The notes below the pieces were generated by a model that saw only the letters and a list, made by a program, of their open reading frames with translations, had not been told where the DNA came from and searched no databases. From contig JAPOIM010000013.1 in the NCBI GenBank assembly GCA_029978905.1, positions 1 through 61,776 of the forward strand: 61,776 nucleotides of DNA. Reading direction: 5' to 3'. Of the stretch, positions 8,268 through 16,069 are shown one piece after another. Within the stretch, counting starts at the first letter, position 1; the number at the start of each line of letters is the position of its first letter. Made by a program: the position numbers and the translations under genes. Source of the DNA: Planctomycetota bacterium. GTDB lineage: Bacteria > Planctomycetota > Planctomycetia > Pirellulales > UBA1268.

Positions 8268-9338
8268 ATGGACGCCCAACCCCACGCAACTCGAAGCCTT
8301 GCGGCCCTTGCGGCCAGCGTTTCCGGCGATGCTGTCGGTGATGCGTCGCTGGCATGCGATTCCGCGGCCACACTCGAAACCGCTGGTCCCGCCTCGATCA
8401 CGCTGGTGGACAAGGCGGATCGCCTGCATCTGCTCGCGAAGTGCGCCGCGGCTGCGGCGGTTGTGCCACGGGGAACAGGGCCGATCGACCGCCCAACCAT
8501 TGAGGTCGACGACGTCCATGCGGCATTTGCCACGATTGTGGAGCTGTTTCGTCCTCAGCGAATCGCGGCGAAGGTCGGTGTCAGCCCACAGGCATCGGTC
8601 GATCCGACGGCCGTGCTTGGCGAAGGCTGCGAGATTCATCCCTGTGCCGTGATCGGCGCGGACGTGGTGCTCGGCGACTACGTCACGGTGCATTCTGGTG
8701 GCCGGATCGCCGCCGGCTGCCGTGTGGGCAGTGGGAGCGTGGTGCATGCCGGGGCCGCGCTCTACGAGAACACGATCCTTGGCGAACGGGTGATCGTGCA
8801 TGCCAATGTGGTGCTCGGAGCACACGGCTTTGGCTACAAGGTGGTCGCAGGCCGCTACGAACTTTCCGCCCAGCTCGGGTGGGTTGAGATCGGCGACGAT
8901 TGTGAAATCGGTGCCGGCACCACGATTGACCGTGGCACCTACGGTCCGACCACGATTGGCGAAGGCACGAAGATCGACAATCTCGTGATGATCGCCCACA
9001 ACTGCCGTATCGGCCGACACAACATGATCTGTTCGCAGGTTGGGGTGGCCGGAAGCACGTCCACTGGCGACTGGGTGGTGATGGCCGGTCAGGTGGGAGT
9101 GCGCGACCACGTGCACATCGGTGACGGTGCGGTGCTCGGGGCACGCTCGGGTGTGTCGAATGACATCCCCGCGAAGACCACAGTGCTTGGAGAGCCGGCC
9201 ATCGAGTTGCGTGAACGCAAACTTCAGTTGGCCACGATGTCGAAGTTGCCGGAGATGCGAAAGCAGCTGAAGGCAATTCTTGAACGGATCGCAGCCTTAG
9301 AAACACTCTCGGAGTGTGGTCGTCAGGAGGCTGCCTAG
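8268..9338 (+). CDS. lpxD: UDP-3-O-acylglucosamine N-acyltransferase
   Basis: 356 residues from ATG 8268, which has AGGGAGG at 8252-8258; a GTG at 8232 in the same frame has no such support. LpxD transfers a 3-hydroxyacyl chain from acyl carrier protein to the 2-amino group of UDP-3-O-acyl-glucosamine in lipid A synthesis. An N-terminal uridine-binding domain (about 1-100) is followed by a left-handed parallel beta-helix of hexapeptide repeats (about 105-320), with GAHGFGYK and the catalytic-histidine motif IAHNC (His244), and a C-terminal helix. The next gene, lpxI, acts one step later. FabZ and LpxA genes, often next to lpxD in Proteobacteria, are absent here. Confidence 0.92.
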   Translation: MDAQPHATRSLAALAASVSGDAVGDASLACDSAATLETAGPASITLVDKADRLHLLAKCAAAAAVVPRGTGPIDRPTIEVDDVHAAFATIVELFRPQRIAAKVGVSPQASVDPTAVLGEGCEIHPCAVIGADVVLGDYVTVHSGGRIAAGCRVGSGSVVHAGAALYENTILGERVIVHANVVLGAHGFGYKVVAGRYELSAQLGWVEIGDDCEIGAGTTIDRGTYGPTTIGEGTKIDNLVMIAHNCRIGRHNMICSQVGVAGSTSTGDWVVMAGQVGVRDHVHIGDGAVLGARSGVSNDIPAKTTVLGEPAIELRERKLQLATMSKLPEMRKQLKAILERIAALETLSECGRQEAA

Positions 9339-9349
9339 CAACCGCCGTG

Positions 9350-10318
9350 ATGCCACCAGCCACCCCTTCCAGTGCGTCGCTGAGCTGCCAGCCGTCGTGG
9401 CTGCGCGATACGGATGCCGCTGCCTCGCTGTCTGGGGAAACGATCGGCGTCCTGGCTGGGTGGGGACGCTTTCCGGTTGCGGTGGCCGAAGCGATCCGCC
9501 GCAACGGTGGACAGGTGGCGGTGCTCGCCGTTCGGGGCCATGCCAGCGAAAAGCTGCATGATCTCGCCGATCACTACGACGAAGTGGGCGTGGCCGAACT
9601 CGGGAGTGCGATCGCGGCGTTTCGTCGTTTTGGATGCTCGCGGGCCACGATGGCGGGCAAAGTGCATAAGACCAAGATCTTTGCCAACGGCGCCTGGCTG
9701 CACCACCTCCCGGATTGGACCGGCCTGAAGACGTTCTGGCCGCATTTTATCAGCCGTCGCCGTGACAACCGTGACGATTCCCTGCTCTCCGCGATCGCCA
9801 CCACCTTCGACCACGCGGGGGTGCAGATCTGCCCAGCGACCGACTTCGCCCCGGAGCTGCTCGCGAGTGGGGGCGTGCTCGCAGGACGGCATCTCTCTGC
9901 CTCGGAGCGAGCGGACGTCGCCTTTGGATGGCAGTTGGCCAAAGAACTCGGGCGACATGACATCGGTCAGACCGTCGTTGTGAAGAACCGGGCACCCATC
10001 GCCTTGGAAGCAATTGAAGGCACCGACGAATGCATCCGCCGCGCCGGGCGGCTGTGCGGGTCTGGTGGGTTGGTGGTGGTGAAGGTGGCCAAACCGCAGC
10101 AGGATCTCCGTTTCGACATGCCCACGATTGGCGTGGGAACCCTGCAGTCGCTCCGCGCGGCCGGGGCGAGCGTGCTGGCCATCGAGGCAGGGCGGACGAT
10201 CTTGGTGGAACGCCCTGAGCTCGTGGCGTTTGCCAACCGCAGCGGCATCAGCATCGTCAGTTGCTACGACGAAGGCGGTTCGGTCGTGCTCTCCGCAGAC
10301 GCCTCGTGGGCTGCTTGA
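9350..10318 (+). CDS. lpxI: UDP-2,3-diacylglucosamine pyrophosphatase, LpxI type (DUF1009)
   Basis: 322 residues from ATG 9350, 11 bases after the lpxD stop; the frame is open further upstream but would overlap lpxD. LpxI hydrolyses UDP-2,3-diacylglucosamine to lipid X and UMP, replacing LpxH in many bacteria. Residues 29-40 (TIGVLAGWGRFP) start the N-terminal nucleotide-binding-like domain. The C-terminal domain has GQTVVVKNRAPIALEAIEGTD and LVVVKVAKPQQDLRFDMPTIG, both hallmarks of the family including the conserved D-P-TIG region. Adjacency to lpxD strongly supports a lipid A role. Confidence 0.9.
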   Translation: MPPATPSSASLSCQPSWLRDTDAAASLSGETIGVLAGWGRFPVAVAEAIRRNGGQVAVLAVRGHASEKLHDLADHYDEVGVAELGSAIAAFRRFGCSRATMAGKVHKTKIFANGAWLHHLPDWTGLKTFWPHFISRRRDNRDDSLLSAIATTFDHAGVQICPATDFAPELLASGGVLAGRHLSASERADVAFGWQLAKELGRHDIGQTVVVKNRAPIALEAIEGTDECIRRAGRLCGSGGLVVVKVAKPQQDLRFDMPTIGVGTLQSLRAAGASVLAIEAGRTILVERPELVAFANRSGISIVSCYDEGGSVVLSADASWAA

Positions 10319-10345
10319 GCGGTTCACCGGTCGCTGGCCTATACT
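10315..10345 (+). promoter_or_regulatory. Candidate promoter giving a leaderless transcript of the 10352 gene
   Basis: TATACT at 10340-10345 ends 6 bases before the ATG at 10352, with TTGAGC at 10315-10320 as a possible -35 (19-base spacer). A start site about 7 bases after the -10 would fall on the A of the ATG. The same TATACT-N6-ATG arrangement occurs at 61175. Confidence 0.45.
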
Positions 10346-10351
10346 GCGGGC

Positions 10352-11134
10352 ATGCGAAGCACACTTTCTCCACGCTCTGTGAGCCTTCCTGGCTTGGTAC
10401 GGATCTGCACCGCGGTCGCGTGGTGCTGCACGACGCTCTGGGTGGGGCCCAGCCTGCGGGGTCAGGAAAGCCCGTTTCCCGACGAGCCTCCGCCGACGCA
10501 TTTCATGGGCCGGGAGATCGCCCAGACGATGCACTACACCGGTGCTCCTTGGCTCGTGCGCGAAAGCCGGCAGCGGGAAGAGGACTGCCGCCTGTTGCTC
10601 GAAGCCCTCGAACTTCAGAAGGGGCAGACCGTCTGCGACCTCGGCTGTGGCAACGGTTTCTACACCCTCGAGATCGCCAAGCAGGTGGGACCGAAGGGCT
10701 CGGTCTATGCCGTCGATATCCAGCGAGAAATGCTGCAGATGTTGATGGAGCGAAGCAACCAGATCGGCTTTCGCAACATTCAGCCGGTGCTCGGTTCCGC
10801 CACCGATCCAAACTTGCCCGCGGGCGAGATCGATCTCGTCCTCTGCGTCGATGTGTACCACGAGTTCTCCTACCCTGCGGAGATGCTCGCCGCGATTCGC
10901 AAGAGCCTCTCTGAGGACGGGCTTGTGGTCCTCGCTGAGTTCCGGGCCGAAGATCCGGCGGTTCCCATCAAGCCGCTGCACAAGATGACCAAGGCGCAGG
11001 CAACGAAGGAACTCACGGCCTGTGGGTTTGAGTTGGCTCGCGAGTTTGACCGCCTGCCCTGGCAGCATCTGCTGTTCTTCAAAAAGGCCGCTGACACCGA
11101 CGGGCCTTCGCCAGAAGCCCCCACTGCCGACTGA
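10352..11134 (+). CDS. Class I SAM-dependent methyltransferase with a signal peptide
   Basis: 260 residues. Residues 1-37 look like a secretion signal: arginine in the n-region, a hydrophobic core (LVRICTAVAWCCTTLWVG) and an LRGQES cleavage region. The rest is a Rossmann methyltransferase with motif I VCDLGCGNGFYTLEIAKQVG, an acidic motif II (YAVDIQ) and motif IV DLVLCVDVYHEF. The substrate is unknown. An exported SAM-dependent methyltransferase is unexpected because SAM is cytoplasmic; the alternative is that the N-terminus is a membrane anchor with the domain inside. The apparently leaderless start (TATACT 6 bases upstream) fixes the start codon before the hydrophobic segment. Similar exported methyltransferase-like proteins occur in planctomycetes as I recall. 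Confidence 0.8.
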   Translation: MRSTLSPRSVSLPGLVRICTAVAWCCTTLWVGPSLRGQESPFPDEPPPTHFMGREIAQTMHYTGAPWLVRESRQREEDCRLLLEALELQKGQTVCDLGCGNGFYTLEIAKQVGPKGSVYAVDIQREMLQMLMERSNQIGFRNIQPVLGSATDPNLPAGEIDLVLCVDVYHEFSYPAEMLAAIRKSLSEDGLVVLAEFRAEDPAVPIKPLHKMTKAQATKELTACGFELAREFDRLPWQHLLFFKKAADTDGPSPEAPTAD

Positions 11135-11386
11135 GGTGTCGCTCAGGCCGGGAGGCGAGCCACCGTCTCTTCGCTGTGCCTGCGGCGGCGGTGCATTCTT
11201 CCGGTCGTAGCACATGGGAGGGTTGAAGGTGCCCTCAGGAGGCGTTGTCGCCTGTTTTGACCGGTTTTCCGGCAGGTTTTCGCGGCTTGGAGGGGGCGAA
11301 ACGTGTTGCGTGCTCCTCTCTCCGGCAACATACTGAAAGAAGACAGTGTGTCGTTCACGACGTGAGGGACGGTCGCCCCCCTCCGC

Positions 11387-12589
11387 ATGAGGGCGAGTGT
11401 GGCTGAGCCGGCGTCCTCGAGCGGAAATCCGCAGTGGAATCAGCGAGTGCCTCTCAAACCCTCTAGTTATCGGTCGGCTGACGCGGCCTCCCGCAATCCG
11501 CAGGGGGGCTCGCTCGATCCCGTTGTCCGCGCTGAGCCCGAGACGTCCGCTGCGGCTTCCAGCGCTTCCCCCGCAGCGGAAACCGCGGTTTCGACGTCGG
11601 GTCGGCCCGTCGGCGACTACGCCGCGAATGCCAACTGGGTGCTCGGCAACAATCCCAGCATGCGGCGGATCGCCCGCTCGATCCAGCGTGCCGCGGAAGT
11701 CGAGTGCACGGTCCTCGTCAGTGGCGAGACCGGCACCGGCAAAGAACTCTGGGCGAGGCTCTTGCATCGCAGTGGTCCCCGAGCGGACAAGGCGTTTATC
11801 CCGGTCAACTGTGCCGCCCTCACCCCGTCGCTTGCCGAGAGCCAGCTCTTCGGCCACGAGAAGGGTGCCTTCACTGGTGCCCAAGGTCGCTCACTCGGCA
11901 TCTTCCGAGCCGCCCAAGGGGGCGTGGTGTTTCTCGACGAGATTGGCGAGATGCCCCTTGAGCTACAGGCGAAGATGCTCCGCCTGTTGCAGCAACGGGA
12001 GGTGATGCCGGTCGGTTCGACGGAGCCTGTGCACGTCGATGTGCAGATCGTCGCCGCGACCAACCGCGATCTCGAGCAAGAAGCCGAAAAGGGCAACTTC
12101 AGGGAGGACCTCTACTACCGACTCAACATGATTGAGTTGAAGGTGCCGCCGCTCCGCGAACGGCCCGACGACATTCCCGAGTTCATCGCGTTCTTCTCCC
12201 AGCAGTTTGCCGATCGGTATCGAGCGCCTGTGTGGGAGCCTTCGCCGGAGGCGCTTGAGGCCTTCTGCTCGTTTCCCTGGCCCGGCAATGTGCGGCAACT
12301 CGGTCACGTGATCGAGCAGGCGTATGTGCTGCAGATTGAGCCGGAGCTGCCGCTGCTTGGGGGGGCGAAAAGTTCCGCGGCGGCCAAGACGGCTGGGTCG
12401 ACGGCCGCTGGCGAGGATCGCGTGCCCTATCTCGATCTGGCGAAACTTCGTCGACAGGCGATCAAGCAGGCGCTCACGGAAACGCGTGGCCATAAGGCCA
12501 AGGCGGCCAAGCTGCTCGGTGTGCATGCCAACACCCTCACGCGAATGCTCCGCGAGGATGGCGACGAGGCGGCGAGCGACTCCGAGTAA
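11387..12589 (+). CDS. Sigma-54-dependent transcriptional activator (AAA+ plus Fis HTH, no receiver)
   Basis: 400 residues. Residues 1-80 are low-complexity (Ala/Ser/Pro) rather than a phosphoreceiver, PAS or GAF domain. The AAA+ core has Walker A SGETGTGKE (112-120), the sigma-54-contacting GAFTGA loop (160-165), Walker B VFLDEIGE (about 181-188) and the sensor FREDLYYRLNMIEL. A Fis-type helix-turn-helix closes the protein (KAKAAKLLGVHANTLTRML). It should remodel RNA polymerase-sigma-54 at enhancer-dependent promoters. With no input domain it may be controlled by abundance or by a partner, as in PspF-like activators. I did not find a convincing -24/-12 promoter next to it. Confidence 0.9.
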   Translation: MRASVAEPASSSGNPQWNQRVPLKPSSYRSADAASRNPQGGSLDPVVRAEPETSAAASSASPAAETAVSTSGRPVGDYAANANWVLGNNPSMRRIARSIQRAAEVECTVLVSGETGTGKELWARLLHRSGPRADKAFIPVNCAALTPSLAESQLFGHEKGAFTGAQGRSLGIFRAAQGGVVFLDEIGEMPLELQAKMLRLLQQREVMPVGSTEPVHVDVQIVAATNRDLEQEAEKGNFREDLYYRLNMIELKVPPLRERPDDIPEFIAFFSQQFADRYRAPVWEPSPEALEAFCSFPWPGNVRQLGHVIEQAYVLQIEPELPLLGGAKSSAAAKTAGSTAAGEDRVPYLDLAKLRRQAIKQALTETRGHKAKAAKLLGVHANTLTRMLREDGDEAASDSE

Positions 12590-12615
12590 GGCGCACGTGG
12601 CGTCGCCTCTTGGGG

Positions 12616-13674
12616 TCAGTACCACACGCCTCCGCGGACCATGAAGGTGTCGCCGGGATGGTAGTCGGCGGTGTCGGTGATGTAGTACTCCACCAGCCGG
12701 CTGAACACGTAGCCCCCTTCCAACCGCCAGCTGATCCCAAGGTCGGCCGGCTTCCGCTCCCAGCCGGCGATCAGCCGGTAGTCGTGGTAGACCACCACGT
12801 CGTTGGCGCCGCTGTCGCGACGGACCGCCCACTGGTTCCCTCCAAACTCAGCCGCCACGTAGGCCCACTGGCTCGCCGTAGGGGTTTCACGGACGCGCCA
12901 TGCCGCACGCGGGCGGGGAAAGATCAACTCGAAGCGGCGATCTTCCGAGGGCGTCCAGAGGAGCCCGCCCGCAGGGAGCAGATTGACGTCGTACCGATCG
13001 AGGTAGATCACGCCAGCGACCACGCGGAGGTTCTCGTTGGCTTCCCACGCGCCGAACCCGTGTCCGGTGACACGCAGGGCCTGAGACGAATCGTTGACGA
13101 AGTCGCTGTACCAGCCTGGTGAGACGGCGAGATCGACCCCCAGGCGCTGACCGATCTTCCGCATCCAGCGAGCCTGGATGTAGGCGTCGTAGAGCTGCGA
13201 GGGCAGGCCTGGGTCGAGTGGCCCAGGCACCTCATCGACGAACACCGTCCCAAACCCCGGCGTGACCAGCAGGGGTGAGTCGACCGTGGGAGCCGGCATG
13301 CCGATCGTGGCGCTCGTCTCCAGCCAGGTGAGCCCCAGGCCATTGTTGCCAAGTCTGGGCAGCTCGGTGGTGGTGAAGATCAGCTGCTGCAGGGCCCCCG
13401 GCTTGGCACCGGGCGGCAGTTTGCGACCTGCCGGCGGGGAAAACTCTTGGGGTGGTTGTCCCGGAGGGGCGAGATCGTCGGGGAGCAGCGGTTCGCTGAG
13501 GTCCTGTGGGTCGCCGAGGGCTGCGATCCGCAGGGACGGTCGGTCGGCCACCGGCGGGAGCGAGGTGAGTCCCGGGAACGGTGCACTCGGTTCTGGCGAG
13601 GTCGCTTCGTTTTCGTCGGCGCGTCCAGCCGCCGCGAGCAACGCCAGCAACAGAAGTGGGATGAGCAATCGCAT
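12616..13674 (-). CDS. BBP7-family outer-membrane beta-barrel protein (downstream copy)
   Basis: 352 residues from ATG 13674, which opens a signal peptide (MRLLIPLLLLALLAAAGRA). A proline-rich linker (about 30-110) precedes a barrel-like domain of alternating strands. Shared with the upstream neighbour are LLVTPGFG, a YDA-hydrophobic strand, GVIYLDRYDVNLLPAGG, F-PRPRAAWR and a final FMVRGGVWY that ends in an aromatic, as barrel proteins do for outer-membrane insertion. It lies 40 bases after its paralogue and is probably cotranscribed. BBP7-type proteins are planctomycete-specific and of unknown function. The longer frame upstream overlaps the paralogue and is rejected. Confidence 0.78.
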   Translation of the reverse strand: MRLLIPLLLLALLAAAGRADENEATSPEPSAPFPGLTSLPPVADRPSLRIAALGDPQDLSEPLLPDDLAPPGQPPQEFSPPAGRKLPPGAKPGALQQLIFTTTELPRLGNNGLGLTWLETSATIGMPAPTVDSPLLVTPGFGTVFVDEVPGPLDPGLPSQLYDAYIQARWMRKIGQRLGVDLAVSPGWYSDFVNDSSQALRVTGHGFGAWEANENLRVVAGVIYLDRYDVNLLPAGGLLWTPSEDRRFELIFPRPRAAWRVRETPTASQWAYVAAEFGGNQWAVRRDSGANDVVVYHDYRLIAGWERKPADLGISWRLEGGYVFSRLVEYYITDTADYHPGDTFMVRGGVWY

Positions 13675-13714
13675 GCAATCACTGCTTCGGGGCGGTCCGC
13701 GGCGCGGGTACCGC

Positions 13715-14980
13715 TTAGTACGCGAGTCCCAGGCGGAACATGAACGTGTCGTCGAGGTTTTGGTACTGCGGTGGCCCGTCGACAAAGAAGAGCTGACGGT
13801 AGAACACGTAGCCCACCTCAAAGTTGCCGGCCAAACCGGTCGGGGTGACAGGGACCCATTCGGTGCCGAGCGTGACGCGGATGTCGTTGTAGTCGAAAGG
13901 CGAGATCTGGCCGGTGCTGCGGCGGAAGGTCCAGGCACCGCCGCCGTACTCGCCAGCGAGATACCACCAGATCGAATGCTTGTTGAGGTTGATGATCCGA
14001 TGCGACGCCCGTGGAGACGGGAAGAAGATGTCGTACCGTGAGTCGGCGTCGGGATTCCAGGTGACACCAACCGCCGGAAGAATCTTGACCAGGTTCCGGT
14101 CGAGATAGACCACGCCGAGTTTGCCCTGCATGGTGGGCGTGAGATTGATGGTGCCGATGCCACGACCCATGATGCGCCAGCTGTCGGTCGTGAAGACGTC
14201 CCAGTTGGTGAAGACGCCGACGCGGACCCCTAGCTCGGCGCCAAAGAGGGGCGTGAACTGAGGATTCCAGGCGGCGTCGAGGAACGCGTCGTAGGTGTTG
14301 GGCGGAAGGTCCGCAAGCATTGTCGCGGTGGTCTGAGGCCCATCCCACAACTGCAGGCCAAAGCCAGGCGTCACCAGCAAGGGCGCGTGGTTGAGGTTTG
14401 CCTGGGAGTTGTGGAAGAAGGGGATCGCAAATGTGGCGGTCGTGTCGAGTTCGTTGACGGCGACATTCGTGGCTTGGCCGTTGCCAGCGAGGTAGGCCCA
14501 GCTGCCCCGAATGCCTTGAAAGAGGTGCATCGACTGCTGGAACGTTGAGTTTTGTTGAGGGTAGCCAGGTGGAAAGAGGTACTGCTGCGGCGGCCCGGCC
14601 GTGCCCTGGGTGGGAACCAGGTTGGGCGCCGTGGTGGAGTAGCCTGGGTATCCGGGCTGACCTCCCATCGCGGAAGTCGCAAACGGCTGCTGCGGCACCA
14701 TCACCGGCTGCTGCGGTGGAAGCTGCGGTGGGAGTTGCGTGGCCTGTGGGGCGAACGGATCCCAGGTGGGTGGCGGCGGTGGGAGGGGCGTGCCATAGCC
14801 GCTGGGTGCCTGCGCGATCCGATCGAGCGAGGAGGCGGCAGGTGGCGGGAGGGAGGCGGTCTGGCCCAGCGATGCTCTTGGCCAGCATGCTGACATCACC
14901 ACACCACCGATCACCAGCACCAGCCAAGAGGTGGCGCGTGCTCGGGAATGCGGTGTTGTTGGTGAGGCTGGTGTGAGCAT
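13715..14980 (-). CDS. BBP7-family outer-membrane beta-barrel protein (upstream copy)
   Basis: 421 residues from ATG 14980 (a GTG at 15001 would add 7 residues; neither has a clear Shine-Dalgarno). The signal segment is SWLVLVIGGVVMSACWP; a lipoprotein-like Cys is possible. A Pro/Gln-rich spacer of about 100 residues (PPPPP, QQPVMVPQQP) leads to the barrel domain with PLLVTPGFG, NTYDAFLDAAWNPQF, LGVVYLDRNLVKILPAVG and FFPSPRASHR, ending in FMFRLGLAY. The paralogous neighbour shares the order of these motifs, so this is a tandem duplication that has since diverged. The spacer may cross or contact the cell wall (inference). Confidence 0.78.
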   Translation of the reverse strand: MLTPASPTTPHSRARATSWLVLVIGGVVMSACWPRASLGQTASLPPPAASSLDRIAQAPSGYGTPLPPPPPTWDPFAPQATQLPPQLPPQQPVMVPQQPFATSAMGGQPGYPGYSTTAPNLVPTQGTAGPPQQYLFPPGYPQQNSTFQQSMHLFQGIRGSWAYLAGNGQATNVAVNELDTTATFAIPFFHNSQANLNHAPLLVTPGFGLQLWDGPQTTATMLADLPPNTYDAFLDAAWNPQFTPLFGAELGVRVGVFTNWDVFTTDSWRIMGRGIGTINLTPTMQGKLGVVYLDRNLVKILPAVGVTWNPDADSRYDIFFPSPRASHRIINLNKHSIWWYLAGEYGGGAWTFRRSTGQISPFDYNDIRVTLGTEWVPVTPTGLAGNFEVGYVFYRQLFFVDGPPQYQNLDDTFMFRLGLAY

Positions 14981-15205
14981 CGTGAGGAGGGTTCGTCGCA
15001 CGCCTGGCTCGCGGTGGCTATGCTTCCGCCCGGGCGGCAGACGCTCCGCCCGATGACGAAAACGCGGGGAGGTACCGCGCCACTTCGCGAGCGGTCAAGG
15101 TCGTCATGCTCAGCCAGACCCTGGGCCGAGCGATCCGGAATACCTCTTTTGCCTGGGAACCGCGGTGTTCCTGGTGTCCGTATTTCCTGCGATTTGTGCC
15201 ACCTT

Positions 15206-16066
15206 ATGCAGCCCGCCAGCTCTTCTCCCTCCGGAAAATGCGGTCCAGACGGTGATCCGATCGATACCGACCGGCTGATGTCGATCGGTCAGTTGGCGAT
15301 CGTCGAGCACCTCCCTGAAGCGGAATCGACGATGGATCGGGCTCGGGTGCTCGCGGCGAACGCCGACGCACAGCACCTCCCCGCCCTCGTGCTCGCGGAT
15401 CGACAGACCGACGGCCGGGGACGCCGCGGGGCGGGGTGGTGGCAGGCCGCAGGAAGCCTGGCGATCACCCTCGTCATCGACCCCGCGTGGCTTGGCTGGC
15501 CGGCCGAGGCGGAACGGTCGCCTGCCGCTTCCGGCTGGTCGCTCGCGTGTGGTGTAGCGCTTGCGGAAGCACTCCAGGAGTCGGATCCGGACGTTCGGGG
15601 CGGGCTGCGCTGGCCGAACGACGTGGAAGTGGCAGGTCGCAAACTCGCCGGCATCCTGGCAGAACGCTCACCCTCAGGGAGAGTGCTCTTTGGAATCGGG
15701 GTGAACACGGCGGGCAGTGTGGCCGAAGCCCCTGAAGCCCTGCGGTCGCGGTTGGTGACCATTCCCGACCTGGTGAGCCGCCGCATGCCGCGTCAGCGGT
15801 TGCTCGAGGCGTTCCTGCCGCGTCTCTGGGAGTTGCTCACGCGGCTCGTGCACGAGCCCACGCTCCTCCGCGAGCGGTACACGCCCCTCTGCACGCTGCG
15901 TGGGTCGACAGTGACCTTCCATCACGGTGACGAGGTGGTCGAGGGGATCTGTCTTGGCATCGACCAGGACGGGGCGTTCCTCCTGGAAACCGTGACGGGG
16001 CCGAGGCGATTCCATGGTGGGAGCCTCACGCCGCAGAGCAGCCAATGGCGCCCGTCAGCCTTGTGA
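15206..16066 (+). CDS. birA: Biotin--[acetyl-CoA-carboxylase] ligase, class I (no HTH)
   Basis: 286 residues from ATG 15206; the open frame starts 192 bases earlier but that segment has no recognisable content. The enzyme makes biotinyl-AMP and transfers biotin to a lysine of carboxyl-carrier proteins. Catalytic core motifs are TDGRGRRGAGWW (about 68-79), SLAITLVIDP, RWPNDVEVAGRKLAGILAE with the conserved lysine, GIGVNTAGS, and a small C-terminal SH3-like domain (GSTVTFHHGDEVVEGICLGID). No N-terminal DNA-binding domain is present, so it is not a BirA repressor. bioF lies 20 kb away. Confidence 0.88.
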   Translation: MQPASSSPSGKCGPDGDPIDTDRLMSIGQLAIVEHLPEAESTMDRARVLAANADAQHLPALVLADRQTDGRGRRGAGWWQAAGSLAITLVIDPAWLGWPAEAERSPAASGWSLACGVALAEALQESDPDVRGGLRWPNDVEVAGRKLAGILAERSPSGRVLFGIGVNTAGSVAEAPEALRSRLVTIPDLVSRRMPRQRLLEAFLPRLWELLTRLVHEPTLLRERYTPLCTLRGSTVTFHHGDEVVEGICLGIDQDGAFLLETVTGPRRFHGGSLTPQSSQWRPSAL

Positions 16067-16069
16067 GCC

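Noticed and set aside
9335-11884. 849-codon open frame on the minus strand
   Set aside because: It is antisense to lpxI, the methyltransferase and the sigma-54 activator, contains no recognisable motifs and is the kind of long shadow frame expected in GC-rich DNA.
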